64,000 bases of DNA from Nesterenkonia sp. E16_10 (GTDB lineage: Bacteria > Actinomycetota > Actinomycetes > Actinomycetales > Micrococcaceae): NCBI RefSeq assembly GCF_017347085.1, contig NZ_JADPSA010000048.1:1-64000 (forward strand). The letters run 5' to 3'. The notes below the pieces were generated by a model, which worked only from the letters and a program-made list of their open reading frames with translations, did no database searches and was not told the origin of the DNA. How positions within the stretch are numbered: position 1 is the stretch's first letter; every line of letters begins with the position of its first letter. Below, in pieces: positions 13,991 to 23,576 of this stretch. A program made the translations under genes and the position numbers.

Positions 13991-15534
13991 AACTCCGGAG
14001 AACGCGAGCGCAGCAGCTCGGAATAGCTCTCCGGCGGCAGCGACTGCGCAGAGTCTTCGGGGACCTCCGTGGAGAACGCGGAGACACCCAGCCCAGCCTC
14101 ACGATCAGCCGGGGTCAGCCCGGCGGCCTCCAGGAGTGTCGGGTACATGCTGAGCTGGTCCACACCCGCGCGCAGCGTGGTGTCCTGATCCGCGCCCGGA
14201 ATCCAGATCCGATTGAAGATGGCTCGGTCTCGGTGATCTTCGAGCTGCCTCTGCAGGGAATCCCCGGCGTTGACCGGCTTGAGGTGGTCACCCATGACCA
14301 CCACGGCCGTGTCCTCAAGATAACCCTGCTGCTCCAGGTGTTCCACGAATCCCGCCACCTGGGCCATGGAGCAGGCGAATACCGAGGTGGCCTCCTCCTC
14401 GGTGTCCACCTCGCAGTAGTCGAACACGTGGACCGGTTCATGAGTGTCCAGGGTCAGCACCGAGAGGTTGAACGGCTCACCGGTGCGTAGAGACTCGGCA
14501 TGCAGCGCATCAACCTCGTCCCGGGCGTGCTTCATCAGGCGTTCGTCGCTGAGCCCCCAGTCGCTGCGGAAGCTGCCCTCCGGCTCCCCTGCCGCGCGCC
14601 AATCGTCGAGTCCCAAGACCCGCGAGTAGCCGTGACTGCCCAGGAAGGTGTTCTTCTCGGCGAAGGAGGAGCTGGCTCCGCCGAGGAACACGTTCGTGTA
14701 GCCGTGGTCCTCCAAGAGATCACCCAGGCAGGTGGTCCCGTCCAGATAGGTACCCTCCCCCTCGCGGAGCTGCCCGAGGGTGCCGCTGCTCGCCGCCGCG
14801 GTGACGCCTGCCAGCGGTATCCCGCACTGAGTCGCGGTCAGACCCGACATGGTCCAGCCGCCACCCGCATACTGCTGAAGATTCTCCACGCTCTGCCAGC
14901 CCTGGGCCGCCTGGGTGACCTCCTTGAGCGGTGCGAAAGCGTCCTTCTCGAAGAGCTCCTCATCCTCCAGCGCGGCCTCCCCGGACTCGAGGTAGATCAG
15001 GACCAGGTTGCGCTTCTCATCGTCGCCGACGATGCGCGGGGACACGTAGTGATCGGCCAGGTCGTATTCGGAGTTTCCTGCATCGACATAGTCGGCGAGT
15101 CCCACCGCGGCGGCGAAGGAGGCGGTGCCGAGCACCACGATCGAAGCCGCCAGCGTCGAGGAGATCGCGCGCATCAGCCAGGGTGAGCGCCAGCCAGGAC
15201 CATCACCCTGCCGCGGGCGGGGCCTGCGCGCTCGACGCCGCAGCGCCAGCGCGAGGCCCGTGGTGATCAGCAGCGGAAGGACACCGATCCCCAGGATGCA
15301 GACCCAGACGAGCGCGCCACCGCCGCCGTCGGTCTCCACCGAGACGAGGTTGAGCAGCATCTGCCCCACGGTGATCTCACCCCAGAAGAAGCGGATCAGG
15401 CCTGCCGCGATCAGCAGCGCCAGACCCACCCAGACCAGCAGAAAGACCAGTATCCGGCCAATGACGGCGCCCGCGCGGTGGGCGAGGTGCGGGGTCCGGA
15501 CAGGCGGAACGTCGGCGTGAGATGCGGATGCCAC
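13951..15534 (-). CDS. LTA-synthase/OpgB-like phosphoglycerol transferase
   Basis: A 527-residue membrane enzyme of the alkaline phosphatase/sulfatase superfamily. Three N-terminal membrane segments precede an extracytoplasmic domain. NLVLIYLESGEAAL carries the first metal ligand, GGGWTMSGLTATQCGIPL the probable catalytic threonine and the CGIPL motif of OpgB-type enzymes, and VVVMGDHL a late metal ligand. Such proteins transfer glycerol phosphate to cell-envelope polymers or glycans. GGGAGGGA stands 7 bases before the GTG start. The 3' end overlaps the convergent protease gene by 40 bases. Confidence 0.85.
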   Translation of the reverse strand: MASASHADVPPVRTPHLAHRAGAVIGRILVFLLVWVGLALLIAAGLIRFFWGEITVGQMLLNLVSVETDGGGGALVWVCILGIGVLPLLITTGLALALRRRARRPRPRQGDGPGWRSPWLMRAISSTLAASIVVLGTASFAAAVGLADYVDAGNSEYDLADHYVSPRIVGDDEKRNLVLIYLESGEAALEDEELFEKDAFAPLKEVTQAAQGWQSVENLQQYAGGGWTMSGLTATQCGIPLAGVTAAASSGTLGQLREGEGTYLDGTTCLGDLLEDHGYTNVFLGGASSSFAEKNTFLGSHGYSRVLGLDDWRAAGEPEGSFRSDWGLSDERLMKHARDEVDALHAESLRTGEPFNLSVLTLDTHEPVHVFDYCEVDTEEEATSVFACSMAQVAGFVEHLEQQGYLEDTAVVVMGDHLKPVNAGDSLQRQLEDHRDRAIFNRIWIPGADQDTTLRAGVDQLSMYPTLLEAAGLTPADREAGLGVSAFSTEVPEDSAQSLPPESYSELLRSRSPEFYSEAWSSRSSVD

Positions 15535-15611
15535 CAGGTGTCCCTCCCCCGACGTCAGGCCCGATGACGGGCGATCAAAAACTTAGCCCCTTACATTACT
15601 CGCTGCCCGAG

Positions 15612-15651
15612 GGAGTGGATGGAGGCCGCGCGGAGTTGATGGAGGCCGCGC
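15612..15651. repeat. Two tandem 20-bp repeats
   Basis: GGAGTGGATGGAGGCCGCGC and a copy with one mismatch are directly adjacent. They lie in the gap between the OpgB-like gene and paaZ. Confidence 0.75.
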
Positions 15652-15724
15652 ACAGCGCAGGGGCGAGTCCGGGGATCCGCCCCCGGTCCCGCCCCTGAGA
15701 GTCTGCACATCGGCAGAGGTAAGT

Positions 15725-15769
15725 CTGCGCGCCCGGGTTCTGCGCGTCCGGGTTCAGCGCGTCCGGATT
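15725..15769. repeat. Three tandem 15-bp repeats
   Basis: The unit CTGCGCGTCCGGGTT occurs three times with small changes, then decays. The array lies 25 bases beyond the paaZ stop codon. Confidence 0.75.
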
Positions 15770-15794
15770 CAGCCTGCCGCGCCCGGGGCGGGCA

Positions 15795-17903
15795 TCACAT
15801 CCACTCGGGCTTGTTCTGCTTCGCCACCCGGGTCAGCACGTCATAGGTCGCGACGATCTCGTCGTGCTGGTTGTGCAGCACCGTGTCCCAGCGGACCTCG
15901 CCGTAGTCATCCGTCTCGCGCGGGGTGATCTGCTTCGCGGTCAGCGTGACCCGGATCGAGTCGTCGTAGGTCACCGGGGTCTGGAAGGAGAGGTTCTCCA
16001 GGCCTGTGTTGGCCAGCACCGGACCCGGGGCCGGCTCCACGAAGAGCCCCGCTGCCCAGGCGACCAGCAGATATCCGTGGGCGACTCGGCGCGGGAAGAA
16101 CGGGTTCGCCGTCGCCGCCTCCTCATTGGTGTGTGCGTAGAAGGTGTCCCCGGTGGACTCCGCGAAGGCGGTGATGTCCTCCAGTGCGACGGTGCGCAGT
16201 CCCGAGGTGAACTGATCTCCGATGCGCAGCTCGGCCAGGGACTTGCGGAACGGGTGGACTGCGGTGCCGTCGGCGACCGTCTCGGGCGTCGCCGTGACGG
16301 CCTTCGCCCCGCGGTGCCAGACTCCGGTGACTCCGGTGAGCAGGTCAGGAGAACCCTGGACGGCGGTGCGCTGCATATAGTGCTTGACCGCGCGGATGCC
16401 GCCGAGTTCCTCGCCGCCGCCGGCCCGGCCCGGCCCGCCGTGGACCAGGTGGGGCAGCGGGGAGCCGTGGCCGGTGGAGGTCTTGGCGTCGTCGCGGTCC
16501 AGGAAGAGCACCCGTCCGTGGTGGGAGGCGATGCCCCGGGTGAACTCGGCGGCGATCTCCGGGTCGTGGGTGCAGACGGTGGCGACCAGGGAGCCGCCGC
16601 CGAGGGCGGCGAGGTCCACGGCGTCGTCGATGTCGGCATAGCCCAGCACCGAGGTGACCGGCCCGAAGGCCTCCACCGAATGCACCGCAGGAGTGCGGGG
16701 CTCGGCGAAGGAGAGCACGGTGGCCGGGAAGAAGGCGCCTCGTCCGGCGTCGGCCGAGCCGGTGCCGGATTCGGGTCCGCCCACCCGAAGCGCGCCGCCG
16801 GCGCTGACCAGGGTGTCCACCGCACGGGCGACCTCCTCGCGCTGATCCTGTGAGGCCAGCGGGCCCATGGTGGTCTCGGCGTCGCGGGGATCTCCGAGCA
16901 CCACCCGGGAGTCCAGCCGGGACCTCAGGGCCTCGACCACCGGATCCACCTGGGCCGAGGGCACGATGACGCGGCGGATCGCGGTGCACTTCTGACCGGT
17001 CTTCGCGGTCATCTCCAGGGTCACGGACTTGATGAAGGCGTCAAACTCGATCGTCTCCGGACCGGCGTCGGGGCCCAGGATCGCGGCGTTGAGCGAATCG
17101 GTCTCCGCGGTGAAGCGCACGCCCTGGTTCGCGACGTTGTCGTGGGAGCGCAGCAGCTGCGCGGTGTTCGCCGAGCCGGTAAAGGCCACGTGGTCGCGGT
17201 GATCCAGGTGGTCCAGCAGGTCCCGGGCGGAGCCGGAGATCAGCTGCAGCGCCCCGGCGGGGATCAGCCCGGAGTCGATCATCAGCCGCACGCAGGCCTG
17301 GGTGACATAGGCGGTCTGCGAGGCGGGCTTCACGATGGTGGGCACCCCGGCGATGAAGCTGGGCGCGAACTTCTCCAGCATTCCCCAGACCGGGAAGTTG
17401 AAGGCGTTGATCTGCACGGCGACCCCGGTGAGCCGGGTGTAGATGTGCTCGCCGAGGAACGAGCCGTCGCGGGAGAGCTGTTCCACCGCTCCGTCGACGA
17501 TGACGTTGGCGTTGGGCAGCTCCTTGCGTCCCTTCGAGGAGAAGGCGCGCATGGTGCCGATGCCGCCGTCGACGTCGATCAGGTGGTCACGGCGGGTGGA
17601 GCCGGTGCGGTCGGAGAGCTCATAGAGCTCCTCGCGGTGCTCGTGGAGGTAGGCGGCGAGGTGCTTCAGGCGCAGCGCGCGCTGGTGGATGCTCAGCTGC
17701 CCGAGGCTCGCCTGGCCGGCCGAGCGAGCATGGGCGACGGCGGCACCGGTGTCCAGCCCCTCGGTGGAGACCAGGCAGACCGGCTCGGCGGTGGAGGCAT
17801 CGAGGATCTCGTGGACCTTACTCGGGGACTCCGGGGTCCACCAGGAGTCCTGGATGTAGCTGGGCAGGAGACGGGGAGCCGCAGATGTGTCAGGGGCAGC
17901 CAT
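15795..17903 (-). CDS. paaZ: PaaZ: oxepin-CoA hydrolase / semialdehyde dehydrogenase
   Basis: A 702-residue bifunctional enzyme of aerobic phenylacetate degradation. Residues 1-520 form an aldehyde dehydrogenase with the catalytic cysteine in TGQKCTAIRR and the NAD-site stretch VAFTGSANTAQLL. The C-terminal 150 residues are a MaoC-type hydratase (TFYAHTNEEAATANPFFPRR, then VAHGYLLVAWAAG). The hydratase opens the oxepin-CoA ring and the dehydrogenase oxidises the resulting aldehyde. Length is normal. A PaaR-like palindrome lies 25 bases upstream. paaABCDE, paaK and paaR are not in the window. Confidence 0.93.
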   Translation of the reverse strand: MAAPDTSAAPRLLPSYIQDSWWTPESPSKVHEILDASTAEPVCLVSTEGLDTGAAVAHARSAGQASLGQLSIHQRALRLKHLAAYLHEHREELYELSDRTGSTRRDHLIDVDGGIGTMRAFSSKGRKELPNANVIVDGAVEQLSRDGSFLGEHIYTRLTGVAVQINAFNFPVWGMLEKFAPSFIAGVPTIVKPASQTAYVTQACVRLMIDSGLIPAGALQLISGSARDLLDHLDHRDHVAFTGSANTAQLLRSHDNVANQGVRFTAETDSLNAAILGPDAGPETIEFDAFIKSVTLEMTAKTGQKCTAIRRVIVPSAQVDPVVEALRSRLDSRVVLGDPRDAETTMGPLASQDQREEVARAVDTLVSAGGALRVGGPESGTGSADAGRGAFFPATVLSFAEPRTPAVHSVEAFGPVTSVLGYADIDDAVDLAALGGGSLVATVCTHDPEIAAEFTRGIASHHGRVLFLDRDDAKTSTGHGSPLPHLVHGGPGRAGGGEELGGIRAVKHYMQRTAVQGSPDLLTGVTGVWHRGAKAVTATPETVADGTAVHPFRKSLAELRIGDQFTSGLRTVALEDITAFAESTGDTFYAHTNEEAATANPFFPRRVAHGYLLVAWAAGLFVEPAPGPVLANTGLENLSFQTPVTYDDSIRVTLTAKQITPRETDDYGEVRWDTVLHNQHDEIVATYDVLTRVAKQNKPEWM

Positions 17904-17927
17904 GGGGTCCTCTCAACGACAGGTAGA

Positions 17928-17949
17928 ACTGACCGAACGGTCGGTAATT
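17928..17949. promoter_or_regulatory. PaaR-like operator upstream of paaZ
   Basis: A 22-bp near-palindrome, ACTGACCG-AACGGT-CGGTAATT, just ahead of the paaZ start. It fits the TetR-family PaaR consensus known from Corynebacterium (ACTNACCG and CGGTNAGT arms around NNCGNN) at all but one fixed position. A similar site precedes the MHS transporter (38680-38701). Confidence 0.65.
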
Positions 17950-18053
17950 AACCCCATCCTAGCCCGGGAGATCGGAATGGGACACCCCACACAACAGCGC
18001 CCGCATGGAAGCGCTTCTCCCAGCTCAGCCGCGCAGCGGTTACCGCCGCGGGC

Positions 18054-19070
18054 TCACCCCTGGAGCGCCACGACGGTCCGTCCGCGGACCTCACCGGCGA
18101 GGATCCGCTCGGCCTGGTCAAAGACTCCGTCCAGCGGGATCTCCTGGGTCATCTCGTCGAGCAGCCCCACGGGCAGGTCGCTGGCCAGCCGAGCCCAGGC
18201 CTGTTCGCGCAGCTCGGGCGTCGCGGTGACCGAGTTGATTCCGGCGAGGGTGACCCCGCGCAGAATGAAGGGCATCACCGTGGTGGGCAGGTCGACCCCC
18301 TGGGCCAGTCCGCAGCTGGCGACGGTGCCGCCGTCGTCGGTCTGGGAGAGGATGTTCGCCAGGGTCGCCGAGCCGGCGGAGTCGATCCCGCCCGCCCAGC
18401 GTCGTTTCTGCAGCGCAGACCCGGCCTCGGCGAAGTCCTTTCGGTCCAGCAGCTCGGCCGCCCCGAGGTGACGCAGATACTCGCCCTGCTCCTGGACCCG
18501 GCCGGTCACCGCGGTGACCCGGTATCCGAGCTGGTTCAGCACCGCGATCGCCACCGATCCGACGCCGCCGGCCGCTCCGCTGACGACGACCTCGCCGGCC
18601 TCGGGCCGCACTCCGCCGTGTTCCAGGGCGAGCACCGCGAGCATCGCGGTGAACCCAGCGGTGCCGATCGCCGCGGCCCGCTTCGCGCTCAGCGCTTCGG
18701 GCAGCTTGACCAGGTATTTCGCGGAGACCCGGGCGCGCTCGGCGAGCCCGCCGTGGGCGGCCTCACCGATCCCGCCGCCGGTGAGCACCACGACGTCGCC
18801 GGGGCTGAACCTCGGATCGGCGGAGCCGGTGACCTCCCCGACCAGGTCGATGCCCGGGATCAGCGGGGAGGTCCGAGCCACCCCGGGCTTTCCGGCCAGG
18901 GCGAGCCCGTCCTTGTAGTTGATCCCGGAGTAGTGGACCTCGATGTCCACCGGGGCGTCTCCGCCGGAGCTCTCTAGGAAGTCCTCCGGGAGGTCCTTCA
19001 GCGTGGCCTCGTGTTGCTGGATGCGCCCGCGCTCCAGGGTCTGTTCGATCAGGGCTGCTCGAAAGGTCAT
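18054..19070 (-). CDS. acuI: AcuI/YhdH-type acrylyl-CoA reductase (MDR family)
   Basis: A 338-residue zinc-independent medium-chain dehydrogenase/reductase. The opening FRAALIEQ, the VHYSGINYKDGLALAG segment near residue 48 and PGIDLVGEV are characteristic of AcuI/YhdH proteins, as is the nucleotide-binding VVSGAAGGVGSVAIAVLNQL. The enzyme reduces acryloyl-CoA to propionyl-CoA with NADPH. It overlaps the upstream Lrp-type regulator gene by 4 bases. The divergent branched-chain oxoacid dehydrogenase operon suggests a role in amino-acid or short-chain acyl-CoA catabolism. Confidence 0.85.
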   Translation of the reverse strand: MTFRAALIEQTLERGRIQQHEATLKDLPEDFLESSGGDAPVDIEVHYSGINYKDGLALAGKPGVARTSPLIPGIDLVGEVTGSADPRFSPGDVVVLTGGGIGEAAHGGLAERARVSAKYLVKLPEALSAKRAAAIGTAGFTAMLAVLALEHGGVRPEAGEVVVSGAAGGVGSVAIAVLNQLGYRVTAVTGRVQEQGEYLRHLGAAELLDRKDFAEAGSALQKRRWAGGIDSAGSATLANILSQTDDGGTVASCGLAQGVDLPTTVMPFILRGVTLAGINSVTATPELREQAWARLASDLPVGLLDEMTQEIPLDGVFDQAERILAGEVRGRTVVALQG

Positions 19071-19564
19071 GAAGGTCTCCTTGGCATCGGGTGCTCATAT
19101 TGGGTGTGATCGTCGAAGATCAGGGCGGTCTGGGAGGACTGCACGCAGGACAGTGACTGGATCCGCTCGAAGACCACCCGGCGCAGCTCCTCCACGGTGC
19201 GGGTGCGCACCAGCAGTACGGCGTCGTACTGACCGCCGACCAGCGCCAGGTGTCGCACCGCAGGCTCATCGGCGAGCGCCCCACGCAGCACCTCCCAGTC
19301 GTCCTGCTTCAGGGTCAGGAAGACGTAGGCGGCGGTGGACATTCCGGCGGCGCGGGGGTCGATCACCGCGGTGTAGCCCTGCAGGACTCCGGCGGCGCGC
19401 AGCCGGGAGATCCGCTCATAGGCATTGGCCCGAGACAGGTGCAGGCCGAGGGCCAGGGCGCTCACCGACTGCCGGGCGTCCTGGCTCAGCGCATGCAGGA
19501 TCCGGTGGTCCACGGAGTCCAGCGAGATCTCGCCTCGCGCCGTCTCGTCTCGGTCATCGCCCAT
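19067..19564 (-). CDS. Lrp/AsnC-family transcriptional regulator
   Basis: A 165-residue regulator. The N-terminal winged helix (VDHRILHALSQDARQSVSAL, then HLSRANAYERISRLRAAGVL) is followed by a C-terminal RAM effector domain (TAYVFLTLKQDDWEVLRGAL and VGGQYDAVLLVRT). It is divergent from the bkd operon and overlaps acuI by 4 bases. By analogy with BkdR it probably controls bkd in response to branched-chain amino acids or oxoacids; that assignment is from position. Confidence 0.85.
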   Translation of the reverse strand: MGDDRDETARGEISLDSVDHRILHALSQDARQSVSALALGLHLSRANAYERISRLRAAGVLQGYTAVIDPRAAGMSTAAYVFLTLKQDDWEVLRGALADEPAVRHLALVGGQYDAVLLVRTRTVEELRRVVFERIQSLSCVQSSQTALIFDDHTQYEHPMPRRPS

Positions 19565-19747
19565 AGTTCTGGACGATACCAGCCGTGGCGCACCTCACAC
19601 GCGCAGTTCGTCCAGCCTGCGTCGATCCCCGGAGGGGCCCGTCTCGGATCTGCCTGCGCGGTGGCCCCGTGCCGGCAGGCTGGGACACACTCATATCAGG
19701 AATGTGATGCACGACACCTGCGCCAGAGACTTTTAGGAGGCCTCGCG

Positions 19748-20932
19748 ATGACCAGCGAGACACGGGAGGGGACCCCGATCCAGGGCTCCCATATCAAGGA
19801 GACCAGCAGCAGCTTCGGGATCACACCCGAGCAGTACATGCTCCCGGCCGCCCAGCAGATCCGGATGCTGGGACCCGACGGGCAGCTGATCCCGCAGGAG
19901 GCGCAGGGCACCAGCCCCGGGCATGAGTACCCGATCCCCGAGGACGACGCGCTGCTGGCCGCCTATGAGGCGCTGGTGGTGGGACGTCGGGTCAATGACC
20001 AGAACTACGCGCTGGTCCGCCAGGGCCGGCTCGCGGTCTACCCCTCCTCGCACGGCCAGGAGGCCTGCCAGGTCGGTGCCGCCCTTGCACTGGGCACCGG
20101 CGACTGGATGTTCCCCACCTACCGCGACACCGTCGCCACGATCACCCGAGGGGTGGACCCGCTGGAGGTCATGGTCTCCTTCCGGGGTGACTGGCACTGC
20201 GGGTACGACCCGCTGGACTACAAGATCTCGGCCATGTCCACACCGCTGACCACCCAGCTGCTCCACGCGGTGGGCGTCGCCCACGCGGCGAAGCTGCGCG
20301 GCGAGGACACCGTGGTGCTGGCGATGTGCGGCGACGGCGCCACCAGTGAGGGCGACTTCCACGAGGCGCTGAACTTCGCGGCGGTCTTCGAGGTGCCGGT
20401 GGTCTTCTTCGTGCAGAACAACGGCTACGCCATCTCGGTGCCGCTCTCGGCACAGACCGCCGCCCCGTCGCTGGCGCACAAGGCGATCGGCTACGGCATG
20501 GCCGGGGAGCAGGTGGACGGCAACGACATGGTGGCCGTGCTGGCCACGCTGCGCCGCGCCGTAGATCTGGCCCGCGAAAATTCCATGCCGCTGCTGCTGG
20601 AGGCCATCACCTACCGGATGCAGGCGCACACCAACGCCGACGACGACTCCCGCTACCGCGAGACCGCCGAGGTCGAGCAGTGGAAGCAGCGCGACCCGCT
20701 GCTGCGCATGCGCACCTTCCTCACCGAGCGCGGGGTCCTCGACGCCGAGGCCGAGACCCGGATCAGCGGCAAGGCCGAGGAGGTCGCCGCGGCGCTGCGC
20801 CTGGCCATGACCACCGAGCCCGAGATGGACCCGCTGGAGATCTTCGACCACGTCTATGCCGCCCCGACCGCCCAGCTGCGCGAACAGCGCGCCAAGCTGG
20901 CCGATGAGCTCGAGCGAAGCCAGGAGGGCTGA
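19748..20932 (+). CDS. bkdA: 2-oxoacid dehydrogenase E1 alpha (branched-chain type)
   Basis: A 394-residue thiamine-diphosphate enzyme subunit. GDGATSEGDFHEALNFAAVF, followed by VVFFVQNNGYAISVP, is the ThDP/Mg-binding motif, and AITYRMQAHTNADDDSRYRE is the phosphorylation-loop region of E1 alpha proteins. With E1 beta it decarboxylates the oxoacid and acylates the E2 lipoyl group. AGGAGG stands 6 bases before the ATG, which settles the start although the frame stays open upstream. The Lrp-type neighbour favours branched-chain oxoacids over pyruvate, but the substrate is inferred. Confidence 0.88.
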   Translation: MTSETREGTPIQGSHIKETSSSFGITPEQYMLPAAQQIRMLGPDGQLIPQEAQGTSPGHEYPIPEDDALLAAYEALVVGRRVNDQNYALVRQGRLAVYPSSHGQEACQVGAALALGTGDWMFPTYRDTVATITRGVDPLEVMVSFRGDWHCGYDPLDYKISAMSTPLTTQLLHAVGVAHAAKLRGEDTVVLAMCGDGATSEGDFHEALNFAAVFEVPVVFFVQNNGYAISVPLSAQTAAPSLAHKAIGYGMAGEQVDGNDMVAVLATLRRAVDLARENSMPLLLEAITYRMQAHTNADDDSRYRETAEVEQWKQRDPLLRMRTFLTERGVLDAEAETRISGKAEEVAAALRLAMTTEPEMDPLEIFDHVYAAPTAQLREQRAKLADELERSQEG

Positions 20933-20935
20933 CCC

Positions 20936-22015
20936 ATGGCCACTGCCACCACCACCGCACCCGCCACCAGCGCCACCGGCGCCACCACCAAGCCCACCAC
21001 CTTCGCGGCGGCGCTGAACACCGCGATGTCCGACGCGATGGAGAACGACCGCTCGGTCTGCGTCTTCGGCGAGGACGTCGGCACCCTCGGCGGCGTCTTC
21101 CGGATCACCGACGGGCTGACCCAGCGCTTCGGCGCGAACCGCTGCTTCGACACCCCGCTGGCCGAGTCCGGCATCGCCGGCATGGCCATGGGCATGGCGA
21201 TCAACGGGATGCGCCCGGTGATCGAGATGCAGTTCGACGCCTTCGCCTACCCGGCGCTGGAGCAGATCTTCAGCCACATCGCCAAGACCGCCAACCGCTC
21301 CCGCGGCCGGGTCCGGCTGCCGATGGTCATCCGAATCCCCTACGGCGGCGGAGTCGGCGGCGTGGAGCACCACTGCGACTCCTCCGAGGCCTACTACGCA
21401 CACACCCCGGGGTTGAAGATCTACACCCCGGCCACGGTCAGCGACGCCTACCTGATGCTGCGCGAGGCCATCGACTCCCCGGACCCGGTGGTCTTCTTCG
21501 AGCCGAAGAAGCTCTACTGGACCAAGGAGGCCGTGGACCTCAGCGACCTGCGCACCCGGTATGAGTCTGCGGCGCAGGACGAGTCCGCGCCGGCGGCCGG
21601 GGTCGGCGCGGAGGGCCGGGCCGTCGTCGTGCGTGAGGGCACCGACGTCTCGCTGATCAGCTACGGCCCCAGCGTGTCCACCGCACTGAAGGCCGCTGAG
21701 GCTGCCGCCGAGGACGGGATCTCCGCGGAGGTCCTGGACCTGCGCAGCATCGTGCCCTTCGACGACGCCGCACTGGAGGCCACGGTGACCAAGACCGGCC
21801 GCGCCGTGGTGATCGCCGAGGCGCAGGGCTTCGTCTCGGTGGCCGCCGAGATCGTGGCTCGGATCCAGGAGCGCAGCTTCCACTCGCTGTCCTCCCCGGT
21901 CAAGCGGGTCACCGGGTTCGACATTCCGTATCCATCGCCGAAGCTCGAGGAGCACCACCTGCCCAGCGTGGACCGGATCCTGGACGCGCTCGACGAGCTG
22001 CAGTGGGAGGACTGA
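20936..22015 (+). CDS. bkdB: 2-oxoacid dehydrogenase E1 beta
   Basis: A 359-residue partner of E1 alpha. Motifs are VFGEDVGTLGGVFRITDGL, the FDTPLAESGIAGMAMGMA stretch and IRIPYGGGVGGVEHHCDSSE, all typical of the transketolase-like beta subunit. An unusual Ala/Thr-rich N-terminal leader of about 22 residues comes before the family alignment. It starts 3 bases after the E1 alpha stop and 1 base before the E2 start, so the three form one transcript. Confidence 0.9.
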   Translation: MATATTTAPATSATGATTKPTTFAAALNTAMSDAMENDRSVCVFGEDVGTLGGVFRITDGLTQRFGANRCFDTPLAESGIAGMAMGMAINGMRPVIEMQFDAFAYPALEQIFSHIAKTANRSRGRVRLPMVIRIPYGGGVGGVEHHCDSSEAYYAHTPGLKIYTPATVSDAYLMLREAIDSPDPVVFFEPKKLYWTKEAVDLSDLRTRYESAAQDESAPAAGVGAEGRAVVVREGTDVSLISYGPSVSTALKAAEAAAEDGISAEVLDLRSIVPFDDAALEATVTKTGRAVVIAEAQGFVSVAAEIVARIQERSFHSLSSPVKRVTGFDIPYPSPKLEEHHLPSVDRILDALDELQWED

Positions 22016-22016
22016 G

Positions 22017-23576
22017 ATGACCACCTTCAACCTGCCCGACCTGGGCGAGGGACTGACCGAGGCCACGCTGTTGAGCTGGCTGGTGGCCGAGGGCGAGACG
22101 ATCGTGGTGGATCAGCCGATCGCCGAGGTCGAGACCGCCAAGTCCGCCATCGAGGTGCCCACCCCCTACGCCGGGGTGGTCACCAAGCTCCACGGCGCCG
22201 TGGGCGAGACGCTGATCGTGGATGAGCCGCTGATCACCGTGGGCGCCGAGTCCGAGGCCGCTGGATCCGGCGGCTCGGACGCCGCCGGCCACACCGGCGC
22301 CGAGGCCAACGGCACCTCCGAGGCCGGGGCGCTGAGCTACCGCGAGGAGGAGCGCGCCGGCACGGCGCCCGCCACCGGATCGGTGGCCGACCCCGACACC
22401 GCTGCTGAGTCCTCCGAGGAGGGGTCCGGCAATGTCCTGATCGGCTATGGCACCTCCACCGCCAAGCGCAGCGGACGACGACGCCGGCGCAGCGGGGCTT
22501 CCCGCCCGGTCGCCGTGGGCGCAGCTGCGCCCGGCGGGGCTGTCGCCTCGAGTCCAGCCACTACAGTCTCAGCTTCGAGGGCCCCTCGGGTCTCCTCGCC
22601 GCTGGTGCGCCGGCTTGCCCGCGAGCATGGGCTCACCCTGGGTGAGCTCACCGGATCCGGCCCGGAGGGGATGATCCTGCGCGCCGATGTGCTCGCCGCC
22701 GTCGGCGCTGCCAGCCAGACCGCCGGTGTCACGGCCTCGAGCCAGGACGCTGTGCCTGGAGCTGCGCCTGCCGATGCACCGGCTTCGGCACCTACTGGTG
22801 CGCCTGCTGCCGCGTCGGGCTCCAGCACCACCGGTGCCGCGGCCCCGGCTCCCGGCGGCCTCGAGGTCCGTGAGCGCGTCCCCATGTCAGGGATGCGCAA
22901 GGCGGTGGCCACCACGCTGACCCGTTCGCGCCGGGAGATCCCGGAGGCCACGGTCTGGCAGGACGTGGACATGACCGAGATCCTCGCGCTGCGCTCCCGG
23001 CTCAAGGAACAGGCGACCAGGGACGGCAGCGCCGCGCCCTCGCTGCTGGCGCTGCTCAGCCGGTTCGTGCTGGCGGGGCTCGCCCGCTACCCCGACCTGG
23101 CCACCCGGCTCGAGGACACGGCGACCGGCACCCAGGAGATCGTGCACTACGACGGCGTGAATCTCGGCTTCGCCGCCCAGACTCCGGCCGGCCTGGTGGT
23201 TCCGGTGATCCGGCACGCCGAACGGCTCTCCGCCCGGGCGCTGCACGGGGAGATCTCCCGGCTGGTCGCCGAGGCCCGCGAGGGCAAGATCTCCGGCAAG
23301 GAGCTCACCGGGGGCACCTTCACGGTGAACAACTACGGGGTCTTCGGCTCCGACGGGGCCACCCCGATCATCAACCACCCAGAGGTCGGAATCCTCGGCA
23401 TCGGGCGGATCCTGGACCGCGCCTGGGCGGTGGACGGAGAGCTTGCCGTGCGCAAGGTCGCCACGCTGACCATCGCCTTCGATCACCGGGTGTGCGACGG
23501 CGGCACCGCCGGCGGGTTCCTGAACTTCGTGGCCACCTGTCTCCAGGACCCGGCTTCCGCATTGGCGGACCTCTGA
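22017..23576 (+). CDS. bkdC: 2-oxoacid dehydrogenase E2 (dihydrolipoyl acyltransferase)
   Basis: A 519-residue core subunit. The lipoyl domain is at residues 1-80, with the lipoylated lysine in VETAKSAIEVP (about residue 42). A Ala/Gly/Ser-rich linker follows. The E1/E3-binding domain lies near 185-225 (SSPLVRRLAREHGLTLGELT, then GSGPEGMILRADVL). After a second Ala/Pro linker comes the catalytic domain, ending in FDHRVCDGGTAGGFL with the active-site histidine. A single lipoyl domain is usual. No E3 gene is adjacent, so a shared lipoamide dehydrogenase elsewhere is expected. A strong terminator follows. Confidence 0.92.
   Translation: MTTFNLPDLGEGLTEATLLSWLVAEGETIVVDQPIAEVETAKSAIEVPTPYAGVVTKLHGAVGETLIVDEPLITVGAESEAAGSGGSDAAGHTGAEANGTSEAGALSYREEERAGTAPATGSVADPDTAAESSEEGSGNVLIGYGTSTAKRSGRRRRRSGASRPVAVGAAAPGGAVASSPATTVSASRAPRVSSPLVRRLAREHGLTLGELTGSGPEGMILRADVLAAVGAASQTAGVTASSQDAVPGAAPADAPASAPTGAPAAASGSSTTGAAAPAPGGLEVRERVPMSGMRKAVATTLTRSRREIPEATVWQDVDMTEILALRSRLKEQATRDGSAAPSLLALLSRFVLAGLARYPDLATRLEDTATGTQEIVHYDGVNLGFAAQTPAGLVVPVIRHAERLSARALHGEISRLVAEAREGKISGKELTGGTFTVNNYGVFGSDGATPIINHPEVGILGIGRILDRAWAVDGELAVRKVATLTIAFDHRVCDGGTAGGFLNFVATCLQDPASALADL

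Noticed and set aside
19733-22066. 777-codon minus-strand frame opposite bkdA and bkdB
   Set aside because: Antisense shadow of the E1 genes with low-complexity composition and no ribosome binding site.
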